A stretch of 64,000 nucleotides of DNA from Bacillus gaemokensis (GCF_001590835.1 NZ_LTAQ01000006.1:52004-116003), one strand, 5' to 3'. Positions 1-9,182 are shown, numbered from the stretch's first letter. Notes: generated by a model from the letters alone, not told the origin. A program made the numbers and translations.

Positions 1-1
1 A

Positions 2-931
2 GGAATTATGGTAATAGATAAAGATGGTCGTATTGGTTTAGTGAACCAAGCTGCTTATGAGATTCTTTCATTGGAAAAAAATCAATCTATAATTGGAGAA
101 TCTATTATAAACATTATTCCTAGTTCTTCTATATTAGAGGTGCTTCGAACTGGTGAAGAACAATTTGATCGCCATTTAGATATAAAGGGACAAGCTGTTA
201 TTGCGAACCGATTACCTATTAAAGTAAAGAACGTGGTAATTGGAGTCGTTTCTAGCTTTCGTTTAAAGGCGGAGATGGATCAACTGACAGAAGAATTATC
301 TCAATCGAAGCGTTATACAGAGGCACTTCGAGCACAGACTCATGAGTATAACAATCTTTTGTATACGCTCTCAGGTCTTATTCAATTAGAATCATATGAT
401 GAAGCATTAGACCTCATACATAAAGAGACTTCAGTATACCAAGATTTTGTTCAGTTTATTATGAAACGTATACAAAATCCTTGGTTAGGTGGCATTTTAA
501 TTGGGTTTTATAATAGAGCTAGGGAGCTGAAAATTGATTTTATTTTAGATCGTGAGAGTAGTTTACAGAAGTTGGCTTCTCATATTGATAGTAATCATGT
601 TGTTTCTATTTTAGGAAACTTAATTACGAATGCATTCGAGGCGGTGGAACATAATCTAGAGAATCATAGAGAAGTTCGACTGTTTGTAACAGATATTGGA
701 GAAGAAATTATAATTGAGATTGAGGATACAGGTCTTGGAGTGGAAGATACAGTAATTACATATATATTTAACAGGGGATTCTCTACGAAGCTAGGAGACA
801 AGCGAGGTTATGGATTAGCTAAGGTAAAAGAATTAGTTGAAGATTTAAATGGAAGCATTACGATTGAAAAAGGGGATCTAGGTGGTGCGTTATTTATTGT
901 AGCATTGCCAAAGGAAAGAGGGGAATTGTAG
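2..931 (+). CDS. citS: CitS/DcuS-family sensor histidine kinase, 5' end cut by window
   Basis: The reading frame is open to the window edge, so the ATG at 8 is not a real start; the sensor and membrane part lie outside. What remains is a PAS domain (VIDKDGRIGLVNQAA), a dimerisation helix with the phospho-acceptor His in RAQTHEYNN, and an HATPase domain with N box (NLITNAFEAVEHN), G1 (DTGLGV) and G2 (RGYGLAKVKELV). This is the architecture of the CitA/DcuS/CitS family that senses external carboxylates. It aligns over this whole part with the full-length kinase at 19457. It overlaps the response regulator by one base, so the pair is co-translated. Assignment to citrate (CitS) is inferred from the convergent citM gene. 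Confidence 0.9.
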   Translation, partial: GIMVIDKDGRIGLVNQAAYEILSLEKNQSIIGESIINIIPSSSILEVLRTGEEQFDRHLDIKGQAVIANRLPIKVKNVVIGVVSSFRLKAEMDQLTEELSQSKRYTEALRAQTHEYNNLLYTLSGLIQLESYDEALDLIHKETSVYQDFVQFIMKRIQNPWLGGILIGFYNRARELKIDFILDRESSLQKLASHIDSNHVVSILGNLITNAFEAVEHNLENHREVRLFVTDIGEEIIIEIEDTGLGVEDTVITYIFNRGFSTKLGDKRGYGLAKVKELVEDLNGSITIEKGDLGGALFIVALPKERGEL

Positions 932-1623
932 TGTCTGAGGGGATTGAAGTATTAATTGTTGAAGATGATATTCGCATCGCAGAGATTCATCGTCGGTTCA
1001 CGGAAAAAGTGAAAGGTTTCAAGGTAATTGGGACTGCAACAACGGGGGAACAAGCGAAAGAGTGGCTAGATCTTGTTAAACCGCAACTTGTGTTACTAGA
1101 TGTGTATTTACCTGATATGCAAGGAACGGAACTGGTTACATATATTCGTCGTAATCTACATGATACGGATATAATTATGATTACCGCTGCATCGGAAGTT
1201 GAAGTTGTTCGACATGCTTTACGAGGCGGTGTATCGGATTATATTGTAAAACCACTTATGTTCGATCGGTTTAGAAGAAGTTTAGAAAACTATCAAAACA
1301 AAATACAGCAATTAAAACAAAATCAGCAATTGTCGTTAGAACAAATTGAACATTTATGGTTCAAAGGAAATGTGGAAATGAATCAAGATGGATATGCTCC
1401 AAAAGGTATAGATCCGTTAACGTTAACTAAAGTTAGAAAGTATGTATCAAAGGTTGGACAAGAAGGTATTACAGCAGAAGTACTAAGCTCAGAAGTCGGA
1501 GTAAGTCGATCGACAGCAAGACGCTACTTAGAGTATTTAATTTCTGAAAAGAAGATTTATGCAGAGCTTATATATGGGAATGTTGGAAGACCAGAACGAA
1601 GATATTTTCAATTTTCTTCATGA
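931..1623 (+). CDS. citT: CitT/DcuR-family response regulator
   Basis: Cytoplasmic two-component response regulator of 230 residues. The receiver domain (about 5-120) shows the acidic pair VEDD, phospho-acceptor Asp in LVLLDVYLP and the conserved Lys in YIVKPL. A linker and a C-terminal helix-turn-helix (GVSRSTARRYLEYL) follow, as in CitT/DcuR/MalR regulators. The start is GTG, sharing its first base with the stop of the kinase. The likely target is the citM promoter on the opposite strand, as in B. subtilis citST-citM; this is inferred. A 14-bp intrinsic terminator follows. Confidence 0.9.
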   Translation: MSEGIEVLIVEDDIRIAEIHRRFTEKVKGFKVIGTATTGEQAKEWLDLVKPQLVLLDVYLPDMQGTELVTYIRRNLHDTDIIMITAASEVEVVRHALRGGVSDYIVKPLMFDRFRRSLENYQNKIQQLKQNQQLSLEQIEHLWFKGNVEMNQDGYAPKGIDPLTLTKVRKYVSKVGQEGITAEVLSSEVGVSRSTARRYLEYLISEKKIYAELIYGNVGRPERRYFQFSS

Positions 1624-1632
1624 ATATGTGAT

Positions 1633-1669
1633 ATAAAAAGTAGAGACTGGTATGATCTCTACTTTTTAT
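1633..1669. terminator. Terminator between convergent citT and citM
   Basis: Perfect 14-bp inverted repeat (1633-1646 with 1656-1669) around a 9-nt loop. Each arm has an A/T run of five, so it can work in both directions for the convergent genes. Confidence 0.85.
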
Positions 1670-1753
1670 CGGAAAGAATATCTATTCACTGTATACTCAC
1701 TGTAAAAACGAAATACCTTTCAAAGAAAGTTCGTCATATCAATCCCTTTAAGG

Positions 1754-3061
1754 CTATATTGGAATGATGCCTGTAATAATACCAACAAATAGCATCACTA
1801 GTGTTGTTCCGACTGCCCAGAGTAAAGTGAAGCGTTGGTGTTCACCAAAATCAACTTTTGCCATTCCAACTAATAAATAAGTAGATGGAACGAGTGGACT
1901 TAATAAGTGAACAGGTTGTCCAAGTAGAGAGGCACGACCCATTTCAGCGGCACTAATTCCATAAGTTGCTGCAGCTTTCGTCAAAATTGGCAATACCCCA
2001 AAATAAAAAGCGTCGTTGGACATAAAGAATGTGAAAGGCATACTTATAATAGCTGTAATAATAGGAAGTTGCGGACCCAGTGCATCGGGAATAAGGGCAA
2101 CTAAGCTTTGAGCCATTGCATCTACCATTTTTGTCCCGGATAAAATTCCTGTGAAAATTCCAGCGGCAAATACTAAAGAAACAACCGCGAGCACGTTTCC
2201 AGCGTGAGAAGCAATACGCTCTTTTTGTTCCTCTAAACTTGGATAATTAATCATAACAGCAATAGCAAAAGCAACTGTAAACAAAACAGGAAGAGGCATG
2301 ATCTCCATAATCAAACAAACGAGAAGAGCTACTGTTAATAAGAAGTTAATCCATAATAATTTTGGCCGTTTATAGCTTGGAACTTCTAAAGTTGCAGCTT
2401 GTTCATCTATTATTGCCTGTTCTTTTTTTGTATATTGTATATTAACAATGCCTAAGCGCTTTCTCTCTTTTTTTCCAAGGAAGTAAGCAACAAAAATCAC
2501 CCATATTGCTCCGCCAATCATTGCTGGAATAAGCGGTGTAAATAGCTGTGAAGCTTCAAGACCAAGTGCGCTCATAACCCTAGCTGTAGGTCCGCCCCAA
2601 GGCGTAAGATTAGTAACCCCAGCTCCTAACATAACAACTCCGGCTAATATAAGCGGATTCATTTCGAGACGTTTATATAGTGGGTACATTGCAGAAATCG
2701 TGATCATATATGTTGTTGTACCATCGCCATCTAGCGAAACAACAATAGTAAGAATGGCTGTACCAACCACAATTTTTAATGGATCACCTTTGACAATTTT
2801 TAAGATTTTACTAATAATTGGATCAAATAATCCACTATCAATCATAATTCCGAAATATAAAATGGCAAACATGAGCATAATACCAGTCGGTGCTAATTTC
2901 TTAATCCCATCTAGCATCATGGGTCCTACATTTGCATAAAACCCCCCAATTAATGCAAAAATAATAGGAATTAATATTAATGCAACTAACGCTGACATGC
3001 GCTTTGTCATAATTAAAAACATAAAGACGAATACCATTATAAATCCTAGTGCAGCTAACAT
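1754..3061 (-). CDS. citM: CitM-family metal-citrate transporter
   Basis: Polytopic membrane protein of 435 residues of the CitMHS family, which imports citrate complexed with divalent metal ions in symport with protons. The N-terminus MLAALGFIMVFVFMFLIMTK and following ALVALILIPIIFALIGG closely resemble B. subtilis CitM. About 11-12 hydrophobic segments are visible. I start at 3061, preceded by GAGGGGG at good distance; a 25-residue upstream extension has no ribosome site. A one-mismatch cre site lies just upstream, suggesting CcpA repression. It is convergent with citST, its probable regulator. The exact metal preference (Mg for CitM, Ca for CitH) cannot be read from the sequence. Confidence 0.88.
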   Translation of the reverse strand: MLAALGFIMVFVFMFLIMTKRMSALVALILIPIIFALIGGFYANVGPMMLDGIKKLAPTGIMLMFAILYFGIMIDSGLFDPIISKILKIVKGDPLKIVVGTAILTIVVSLDGDGTTTYMITISAMYPLYKRLEMNPLILAGVVMLGAGVTNLTPWGGPTARVMSALGLEASQLFTPLIPAMIGGAIWVIFVAYFLGKKERKRLGIVNIQYTKKEQAIIDEQAATLEVPSYKRPKLLWINFLLTVALLVCLIMEIMPLPVLFTVAFAIAVMINYPSLEEQKERIASHAGNVLAVVSLVFAAGIFTGILSGTKMVDAMAQSLVALIPDALGPQLPIITAIISMPFTFFMSNDAFYFGVLPILTKAAATYGISAAEMGRASLLGQPVHLLSPLVPSTYLLVGMAKVDFGEHQRFTLLWAVGTTLVMLFVGIITGIIPI

Positions 3062-3081
3062 GTAATTTCCCCCTCTAAAAA

Positions 3082-3095
3082 TGATTGCGCTTTCA
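3082..3095 (-). promoter_or_regulatory. cre-like CcpA site upstream of citM
   Basis: On the minus strand the 14 bases read TGAAAGCGCAATCA, one mismatch from the Bacillus consensus TGWAANCGNTNWCA. It lies about 20 bases upstream of the citM start, a position suited to carbon catabolite repression. Confidence 0.55.
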
Positions 3096-3316
3096 TAAAG
3101 TGTCAAAAATTCAGAAAAAACTTTTTTGTTTATCATAAACGATGGGATATGGATGGTAAATAATTAGAAAAATAACGTTATTAAATGCATAATTTTCATT
3201 TTGCTCATTTTGTTCACGAGTGTTAGTTTGAATTTTTAAAAATATAATTTGTTTATTACAGGAGTGATAGAATAGATGAGAAAATAGAGAAGAGTGAAGT
3301 AGGGAGTAGATTTTGA

Positions 3317-3571
3317 ATGAAAGCAATGATTGAAGAGATTTATAGCCCGTGTAAAGGGAAAGTAGAAGAAATTTTTGTTGATGAATCATCTTACGTATAT
3401 GAATGGGAAAAACTAATGATGATTCAAAAAAACGATGGTACGGTAGAAGAAATCAAGGTTGGTATAAGTGGACATATACGATCTGTAAATATAGAGATTG
3501 GTCAGGAAATTGATGTAGATACATTGTTACTTAAGTTAGAAGATGATTTGTTAATTACTGGATGTGAATGA
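3317..3571 (+). CDS. Small biotinyl/lipoyl-like domain protein lacking the MKM lysine
   Basis: An 84-residue cytoplasmic protein. Its pattern (YSPCKGKVEEIFVDESSYVYEWEKL, then GISGHIRSVNIEIGQEIDVDTLL) is the two-half barrel of biotinyl/lipoyl attachment domains such as BCCP. The hairpin that normally carries the modified Lys in a M-K-M context reads MIQKNDGTVEEIKV, so there is no canonical attachment motif. It may be an unmodified domain. It starts with ATG after AGGGAG, stands alone, and ends at a strong terminator. The divergent 5' region is shared with citM, so a role with citrate uptake (for example a decarboxylase-like system) is possible but unproven. Confidence 0.6.
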   Translation: MKAMIEEIYSPCKGKVEEIFVDESSYVYEWEKLMMIQKNDGTVEEIKVGISGHIRSVNIEIGQEIDVDTLLLKLEDDLLITGCE

Positions 3572-3574
3572 GAG

Positions 3575-3606
3575 AAGATGTGTAGAAATTGCTACACATC
3601 TTTTTT
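3575..3606 (+). terminator. Intrinsic terminator
   Basis: 11-bp perfect stem (3575-3585 with 3592-3602), 6-nt loop, followed by a run of T. Confidence 0.85.
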
Positions 3607-3726
3607 TATTAAAGGAAATACCATTTATTACAAAAAACACATTATTTTTTCACAAATCTCACACAACTCTTTGATATTCTTCTAAATGAGTAAGTTAATA
3701 GAATTTGATAGAGAAGGGAATTACAT

Positions 3727-5001
3727 ATGAAAATGATTCGATTTTCTTTTCTCTTATTTTTTGGATTACTCTGTATCCCATTTAGTAGTCATGCTGAAGT
3801 GACAATACAATCACAAATTGATGATGCTCCTGTATATGGAACTGTAAAGTTAAAAGATGGTACGTATAATGAAATGATTGAAATATCAAAACCTATTACG
3901 TTGGAAGGAGAGAAAAATACGAAGGTTCGTTTTTGTGGTAATAAACCTATTATTGCATTAAAAGGAGAAAATATTACCGTTAAACGAATAAAAGTAGAGC
4001 AGTGTAAGAATAAAGAAGGAACAGTCGCTATATATGTTGCGGGAGCTGGGCATAATTTAACTGATTTAGACATTCGTACACAACAAATTGGAATTAAGTT
4101 GGAAGATGCTCGGAATACGAAAATCCAGAATAGTAGTATTCAAGGAAAATCTAATGGTAATGGAATTGATTTATGGAAGTCCCATTGGAATCAAATTGAC
4201 AATATTCGAATGAAAGATGTACGAGATGGGATTTATTTAGAGCAAAGTGATAATAATCAAATCGTGAAAAATTCCATTAGGCAATCTCGTTATGGTATTC
4301 ATCTTATGTATTCTGATGGTACGACTGTGGTCGATAATTTATCGCAACATAATATAACGGGTGCGATGATTATGGGCACAAAAAAAACGACTATAAAAGG
4401 AAATCAATTTATAAATAATAGAAGAAATGTTCATGCGCAAGGATTACTCTTGTATGATTCGATAGAAACGGAAGTTATGCAAAATCAAATTGCTAACAAT
4501 AGAGTGGGAATTTATGTTGAAAAGTCGAAAGACAATCAGATTATAAACAACGAAGTCATAAATAACTTTATTGGATTGCAATTTAAAAATACGAATGGGA
4601 ATAAAATATCCGAAAATACCTTTTTAGGTAATGTCAATGAATCACAAGCTACGAAAAGTAAAAATAATGTAATCCATCATAATTATTGGGATGATGCTTT
4701 GAAAGTAGATCTAAATCATACAGGCGTCAGTGCATTACCTTATAAGGCTGATTCATTTTTTTTAGTTTTAACGCAAGATGTTCCTGAATATCAGTTATTT
4801 TTTCAAGCACCAGGGATGCTTGTTTTACAAAATTTAATAAAAATTCCAGATGAATCGATGTTAATTGATGATAAACCAAGTATGAGTATGCAGTTTTCGA
4901 AGATAGCAAGAGCTACAGTAAGTCAATTTGGAGCTTGGATGATTAGTTTAAGTATGTTGCTAGTGGGGAGTATATTGTTCTTTTTAGGGAGGAAGTATTG
5001 A
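3727..5001 (+). CDS. nosD: NosD-like right-handed beta-helix protein
   Basis: A 424-residue exported protein with a signal peptide (about 1-24, ending SSHA), a long series of beta-helix repeats of the carbohydrate-binding/sugar-hydrolase (CASH) type (DNNQIVKNSIRQSRYGIHLMYS and similar), and a C-terminal membrane helix (about 400-420). NosD proteins work with the NosF/NosY ABC transporter in maturation of the copper centre of nitrous oxide reductase. It starts the cluster nosD-nosL-nosY-nosF; its stop overlaps the ATG of nosL. No nosZ is in the window, so its substrate here is uncertain. Confidence 0.85.
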   Translation: MKMIRFSFLLFFGLLCIPFSSHAEVTIQSQIDDAPVYGTVKLKDGTYNEMIEISKPITLEGEKNTKVRFCGNKPIIALKGENITVKRIKVEQCKNKEGTVAIYVAGAGHNLTDLDIRTQQIGIKLEDARNTKIQNSSIQGKSNGNGIDLWKSHWNQIDNIRMKDVRDGIYLEQSDNNQIVKNSIRQSRYGIHLMYSDGTTVVDNLSQHNITGAMIMGTKKTTIKGNQFINNRRNVHAQGLLLYDSIETEVMQNQIANNRVGIYVEKSKDNQIINNEVINNFIGLQFKNTNGNKISENTFLGNVNESQATKSKNNVIHHNYWDDALKVDLNHTGVSALPYKADSFFLVLTQDVPEYQLFFQAPGMLVLQNLIKIPDESMLIDDKPSMSMQFSKIARATVSQFGAWMISLSMLLVGSILFFLGRKY

Positions 5002-5519
5002 TGAGGATAAAACATATTGTATTCGTTATGTGTATGTGTGTAGTATTTGCAGTAGTAGGGTGTGGAAAGAAAGATGTTGAACCAGTTGCAATTGATGAAA
5101 AAAATGATAAGTGTGATGTTTGTAATATGGCAGTAATGGATAATCAATTTGCGACAGAAGTAATTTTGGAAAATGGACAAGCTTTGAAATTTGATGATAT
5201 TGGTTGTATGCATAAATGGATGGACGAAAATAAAAATGAAAAAACAAAAGAAAAATTTGTCCGAGATTATAATACAAAGGGTTGGGTTTCATTAGATAAA
5301 GCTACTTATGTATACGATAAAACAATTAAAACGCCAATGACGTACAATGTAATTTCTTTTAAAGAGAAAAAAGATGCTGAAAGCTTTGTAGCTAAACATA
5401 CTGGAAAAGTTATTTCGTATAAAGAGTTAGCCGATCATAAGTGGGAAATGAATAAAGAAATGATGGGGAAAATGAAGAAAGAACATGGGAAAGAGGGCAG
5501 CACGGGGCACTCCCATTAA
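5001..5519 (+). CDS. nosL: NosL-like copper-binding lipoprotein
   Basis: A 172-residue lipoprotein with lipobox VVGC near residue 20. The NosL core is visible: CDVCNMAVMDNQFATEV with CxxC-x-M, then DDIGCMHKWM, a Cys-Met-His set suited to Cu(I). NosL proteins deliver copper to nitrous oxide reductase. The tail is Lys/Met/His rich (EMMGKMKKEHGK, ending HSH), which could also bind metal. I start at ATG 5001, which overlaps the nosD stop and has GGGAGGAAG upstream; a TTG one codon earlier is unlikely. Confidence 0.88.
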   Translation: MRIKHIVFVMCMCVVFAVVGCGKKDVEPVAIDEKNDKCDVCNMAVMDNQFATEVILENGQALKFDDIGCMHKWMDENKNEKTKEKFVRDYNTKGWVSLDKATYVYDKTIKTPMTYNVISFKEKKDAESFVAKHTGKVISYKELADHKWEMNKEMMGKMKKEHGKEGSTGHSH

Positions 5520-5558
5520 TATGAATCATGGGATTATAGCTTACAAATAAGTTGGATA

Positions 5559-5586
5559 AAAGGCAACCTTAGGCGGTTGTCTTTTT
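5559..5586 (+). terminator. Hairpin with T run between nosL and nosY
   Basis: 10-bp stem (5559-5568 with 5575-5584, one G-U pair) followed by T residues. It may attenuate transcription into nosY-nosF rather than end the operon. Confidence 0.6.
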
Positions 5587-5605
5587 CTATAAAAAGGGTG
5601 ATGAT

Positions 5606-6418
5606 ATGTGGAATATATTATATTCAGAGTGGCGTAGTACAGTAAGAGAAAAGTCTGCATATACATTTTTATTACTCTGGATTGTGATACTCTCTTTATT
5701 ATTTTTGATGGAACGGAATATACCATCCTTAGCAGGATATACAAATACAACGGGAACAATGTTAAACCTGATTTTATATATTATACCTTTATTTATGCTA
5801 ATTGCAGGCTCATTTTCAATTGCAAATGAGCTTGAAAATGGAAAATGGCGCCTTCTATGTACGTATCCTTTAGCAACATCTTCATATGTAATAGGAAAGA
5901 TCACCGGTCAATTTATGGGACAAATTATTATTTTTACACTTAGCTTTGGAAGTAGTGTAATGATTGGATTGTTAAGTGGAAGTATGCTTGAAAGTGGCTG
6001 GATACTAGCGATTTATTTATTTTCTGCTATTCTTATATTCTTTTTTTTAGTTTTAGGCATAGCAATTGGTGCATTTTCTTCGACAAGATGGCAAGGGTTA
6101 GCAATTTCAATTGCAATCTGGTTTTTACTTATTATGATGTGGCCTACAGCAATAATTAGTATTCTTAATCTTGTTCCATATACGATGATAGCACCACTTA
6201 TAAAAGTATTCATGTTTTGTAATCCTGCTGAATTGCTAAGAATTATATTTGTTATTCAATTAGGAGGAGGAGCGGTATTTGGTCAACCCTATGATCAGCT
6301 TTTGATGTTTTTTCAGAGCGGGGAAGCTTTAGTGGTTTTTTTCGTATATGGTGCAGTCTACACAGTAATCTTCTTGTTAATAGCTGTCTGGCGATTAGAA
6401 AGGAGAAGAAACGAATGA
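5606..6418 (+). CDS. nosY: NosY-like ABC transporter permease
   Basis: A 270-residue integral membrane protein with about six transmembrane segments, of the ABC-2 permease type (NosY family). Typical features are LEN-GKWRLLCTYPLATSSYVIGK after the second helix and the ALV-x-F C-terminal end. It pairs with NosF; its stop overlaps the ATG of nosF. The complex is thought to move a sulfur or copper-related compound to NosD outside the cell. Assignment rests on gene order plus family pattern. Confidence 0.85.
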   Translation: MWNILYSEWRSTVREKSAYTFLLLWIVILSLLFLMERNIPSLAGYTNTTGTMLNLILYIIPLFMLIAGSFSIANELENGKWRLLCTYPLATSSYVIGKITGQFMGQIIIFTLSFGSSVMIGLLSGSMLESGWILAIYLFSAILIFFFLVLGIAIGAFSSTRWQGLAISIAIWFLLIMMWPTAIISILNLVPYTMIAPLIKVFMFCNPAELLRIIFVIQLGGGAVFGQPYDQLLMFFQSGEALVVFFVYGAVYTVIFLLIAVWRLERRRNE

Positions 6419-7113
6419 CGATATTGCAAATCGATAGAATTTGTAAGCAGTATAAAAAGAAAACAGCATTATTTCCTACTTCGCTAAAAGGTAGAGCTGG
6501 AGAGTGTATTGTATTATGTGGTGGGAACGGTGCTGGGAAAAGCACGTTTCTTGATATACTAGCTGGAATTTCTTCACCTACATCAGGAATAGTAAAGTTA
6601 CAAGGGATAGAATTGCATAAAGACAGGAAGCAATATGTAACCGAAATTGGCTATATGCCAGATGATTTTCATGCACAACAAACTATGACTGTACAAGAGT
6701 TTCTATCATTCTATGGAGCTTTTCGAAAGGTAGGAAAAGAGAGGATACAAGAGGTAATTACATTAATTGGATTAGAAGGAAAGCAAAGCGAATCCTTACA
6801 CAGGTTATCAAAAGGAATGAGACAAAGGCTTTTATTTGGACAAGCGTGGCTCGCCAATCCTAAATTGCTCTTATTAGATGAACCAACAAATGGTTTAGAT
6901 CCGTATTGGGTAAATGAATTTGTTACATTATTAAAAGATATAAAGAGAAGTGGTACAATCATTGTCTTTTCTACACATATGATGGATGTAGCTGCAGAGG
7001 TTGGAGATGTGGTGCTCTTTATGAATGAAGGTAAGGTTACAAAAGAGATAAGAAATGATGGGAATACGGAAAAATTGATCTTACAATTATTGAAGCTTCA
7101 CCGGAAGAAATAG
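6415..7113 (+). CDS. nosF: NosF-like ABC transporter ATP-binding protein
   Basis: A 232-residue ABC ATPase with Walker A GGNGAGKST, signature LSKGMRQRLLFGQA, Walker B LLLLDEPTNGLDP and switch His in FSTHMMD. It is the energising subunit for NosY and is translationally coupled to it by a 4-base overlap. It closes the nosDLYF unit; a long hairpin follows the stop. Confidence 0.87.
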   Translation: MTILQIDRICKQYKKKTALFPTSLKGRAGECIVLCGGNGAGKSTFLDILAGISSPTSGIVKLQGIELHKDRKQYVTEIGYMPDDFHAQQTMTVQEFLSFYGAFRKVGKERIQEVITLIGLEGKQSESLHRLSKGMRQRLLFGQAWLANPKLLLLDEPTNGLDPYWVNEFVTLLKDIKRSGTIIVFSTHMMDVAAEVGDVVLFMNEGKVTKEIRNDGNTEKLILQLLKLHRKK

Positions 7114-7122
7114 TCCTTCATA

Positions 7123-7173
7123 ATATAATCCAAACAGCTGTTGAATTTTTTTCAACAGCTGTTTGGATTATAT
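7123..7173. terminator. Perfect 23-bp hairpin after nosF
   Basis: Arms 7123-7145 and 7151-7173 pair over 23 bp with a five-T loop. No T run follows the right arm, so it may act as an RNA end stabiliser or a poor terminator. From its end to the next gene at 7417 I see no gene or clear signal. Confidence 0.6.
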
Positions 7174-7416
7174 ACTTGTTCTCGCTTTTGATCATATAGA
7201 CATAGTATATATTAGGAAGCAAGGAATATGTATGAAGAAAAATACTGCTGTTCAAAGTTTTACTTTATGATGTTTATTACAGGTCTTACACGGCTTTATA
7301 TATGAGCGATGAAGAATTTCGGATTCCCTAAAAAATTATAGGAAGTTTTTAAATGTACGTAAGAAGAACGATTTTAACTATGATTATTCCTGAAAAATAG
7401 TGAGGGGAGAACAAAT

Positions 7417-8361
7417 ATGGGGAAAGAATTGTTTGTGACGATTGAAAGTACGTTTACACTTCAAGGAACATTAACAATTCCTACATATTATTCAGAAATA
7501 TATCCAGCAATTTTAGTAATTGGTGGCACTGGAAAAGGAAATCGTGATGGAAATACAGGTCGCTTACAGTTAAACTTATATAAAGATTTAGCTAATTATT
7601 TTACCTCTTTAGGTTTTGCGGTACTTCGTTATGATAAGCGTGGTACTCATAAAAGTAAGGGAGATTATTATGAAGCAGGGGTAACAGATTTTATTGATGA
7701 TGCTACGTTATGGATCAGATTTTTAAAGGAACATCCTTTAATAGATCCAAAATGTGTTATTATTGTTGGACATAGTGAGGGAGCTTTACTTGCACCAGCT
7801 GTCTCTGTAAGGGAATCCGTTGCTGGATTAGTGTTACTTGCTGGTGCAGCGGAGCCATCAAAAGATTTACTTCCAAGACAATTAGATAAAGCGACAATAG
7901 AGCTAGAAACAGCACCTGGATTCATTGGCTGGTTATCTAAAGTATTGAAGATTCCAGAGCGTATAAGAACGAAAAATGAAGAGCTTATGAATAGAGTGGA
8001 AAATTCAACAGAATCTGTTATGCGTATCAAATGTGCAAAAGTAAATGCAAAATGGCTAAGAGAACAGTTACAATATAATGTAGTTACATATTTAGAGCAA
8101 GTATCATGTCCTGTATTAGCAATTACAGGAGACAAGGATATACAAGTACCACCTGAACATGCTAAACTAATTGCTTCATATGTTAATGGTGAAGCAGAGT
8201 GGCATATCATTCCGAACATGAACCATATTTTAAGAAATTATGAACATAAGCATACAATGATTCGATTAAGGAAGGAATATAAGGAGCTTATGGATAAATG
8301 TATTGAAGAAGAGTTATTACATGTAATGAAGGAATGGTTAAAAAAACATTATCTTTCATAG
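7417..8361 (+). CDS. Alpha/beta hydrolase
   Basis: A 314-residue cytoplasmic protein of the alpha/beta hydrolase fold (dienelactone hydrolase/esterase group). The nucleophile elbow is GHSEG (Ser120); the acid is in ITGDKDIQVP and the His in NMNHILRN, in the expected order. An oxyanion-type GGTGKGNRDGN and RYDKRGTHKSKGDYY precede it. The substrate is not evident. It starts with ATG after GAGGGGAG. The next gene follows after 11 bases, so they may be cotranscribed. Confidence 0.85.
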   Translation: MGKELFVTIESTFTLQGTLTIPTYYSEIYPAILVIGGTGKGNRDGNTGRLQLNLYKDLANYFTSLGFAVLRYDKRGTHKSKGDYYEAGVTDFIDDATLWIRFLKEHPLIDPKCVIIVGHSEGALLAPAVSVRESVAGLVLLAGAAEPSKDLLPRQLDKATIELETAPGFIGWLSKVLKIPERIRTKNEELMNRVENSTESVMRIKCAKVNAKWLREQLQYNVVTYLEQVSCPVLAITGDKDIQVPPEHAKLIASYVNGEAEWHIIPNMNHILRNYEHKHTMIRLRKEYKELMDKCIEEELLHVMKEWLKKHYLS

Positions 8362-8372
8362 GAGCTGTAGTT

Positions 8373-9164
8373 GTGAGGAAACAAAAATTTTTATTATTTA
8401 TGTTATTAGGACTTTTAATGATGATAGTAGCTTGTGATAAGCAAGAAGAAGCTGAAACGAAACCAGTTCACGTGAAAAATGAAAAAAAACACGAGAAGAA
8501 GCAGAAGGAAAAAGAAGAAAAAGAAGAAGAGAAGAGTATGAACTTAATGGATAAGCAATTATTGCTTTCCGCAACGCTTGGTGATACAGAAACGGCTATG
8601 AAGTTGATAAAAGATGGAGCAAATATAAATGTAACAGGTGATCAAGGAGAAACACCAATCATGGCAGCGACGTATCACAATCATGTCGAGACAGTAAAAG
8701 CATTGATTGAAGCAGGAGCTGATATTGAATTACAAGATAAAAAACAAGATAATCCGTTTCTTTATGCGAGTACAGAAGGATACGTTGATATTGTGAGGTT
8801 AACGATTGATGCAGGAACGAATACAAGGGAAATCAATCGTTCTGGTGGGACAGCACTTATTCCAGCAGCAGAGAGAGGACAAATAGAAGTTGTAAAAGAG
8901 CTATTAAATCGTACAGATATTGATGTGAATTATAAGAATGATCTTGGCTGGACAGCATTGTTAGAAGCAATTGTGCTTGGCAATGGTAGTGAAAATCATA
9001 AACAAATTGTTCAGCTACTGATTGGTCATGGAGCAGATGTGAACATGGCTGATCGTGAAGGGGTTACGCCTCTGCAGCATGCAGAAAAACGAGGATTTAA
9101 AGAAATTATTAATATGCTAAAGGTAGCAGGCGCAAATGAAATAATAAAACAACCGACAGAATAA
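8373..9164 (+). CDS. Ankyrin-repeat lipoprotein
   Basis: A 263-residue surface lipoprotein. I start at GTG 8373, which has AGGAG eight bases upstream; the earlier in-frame ATG lies inside the previous gene. Lipobox IVAC is followed by a very charged Lys/Glu spacer (about 30-55) and about five ankyrin repeats (for example GETPIMAATYHNHVETVKAL, GWTALLEAI, GVTPLQHAEKRGFKEII). Ankyrin domains bind protein partners; none is suggested here beyond the adjacent hydrolase. Confidence 0.85.
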   Translation: MRKQKFLLFMLLGLLMMIVACDKQEEAETKPVHVKNEKKHEKKQKEKEEKEEEKSMNLMDKQLLLSATLGDTETAMKLIKDGANINVTGDQGETPIMAATYHNHVETVKALIEAGADIELQDKKQDNPFLYASTEGYVDIVRLTIDAGTNTREINRSGGTALIPAAERGQIEVVKELLNRTDIDVNYKNDLGWTALLEAIVLGNGSENHKQIVQLLIGHGADVNMADREGVTPLQHAEKRGFKEIINMLKVAGANEIIKQPTE

Positions 9165-9182
9165 TATAGATTATAAAGAAGA

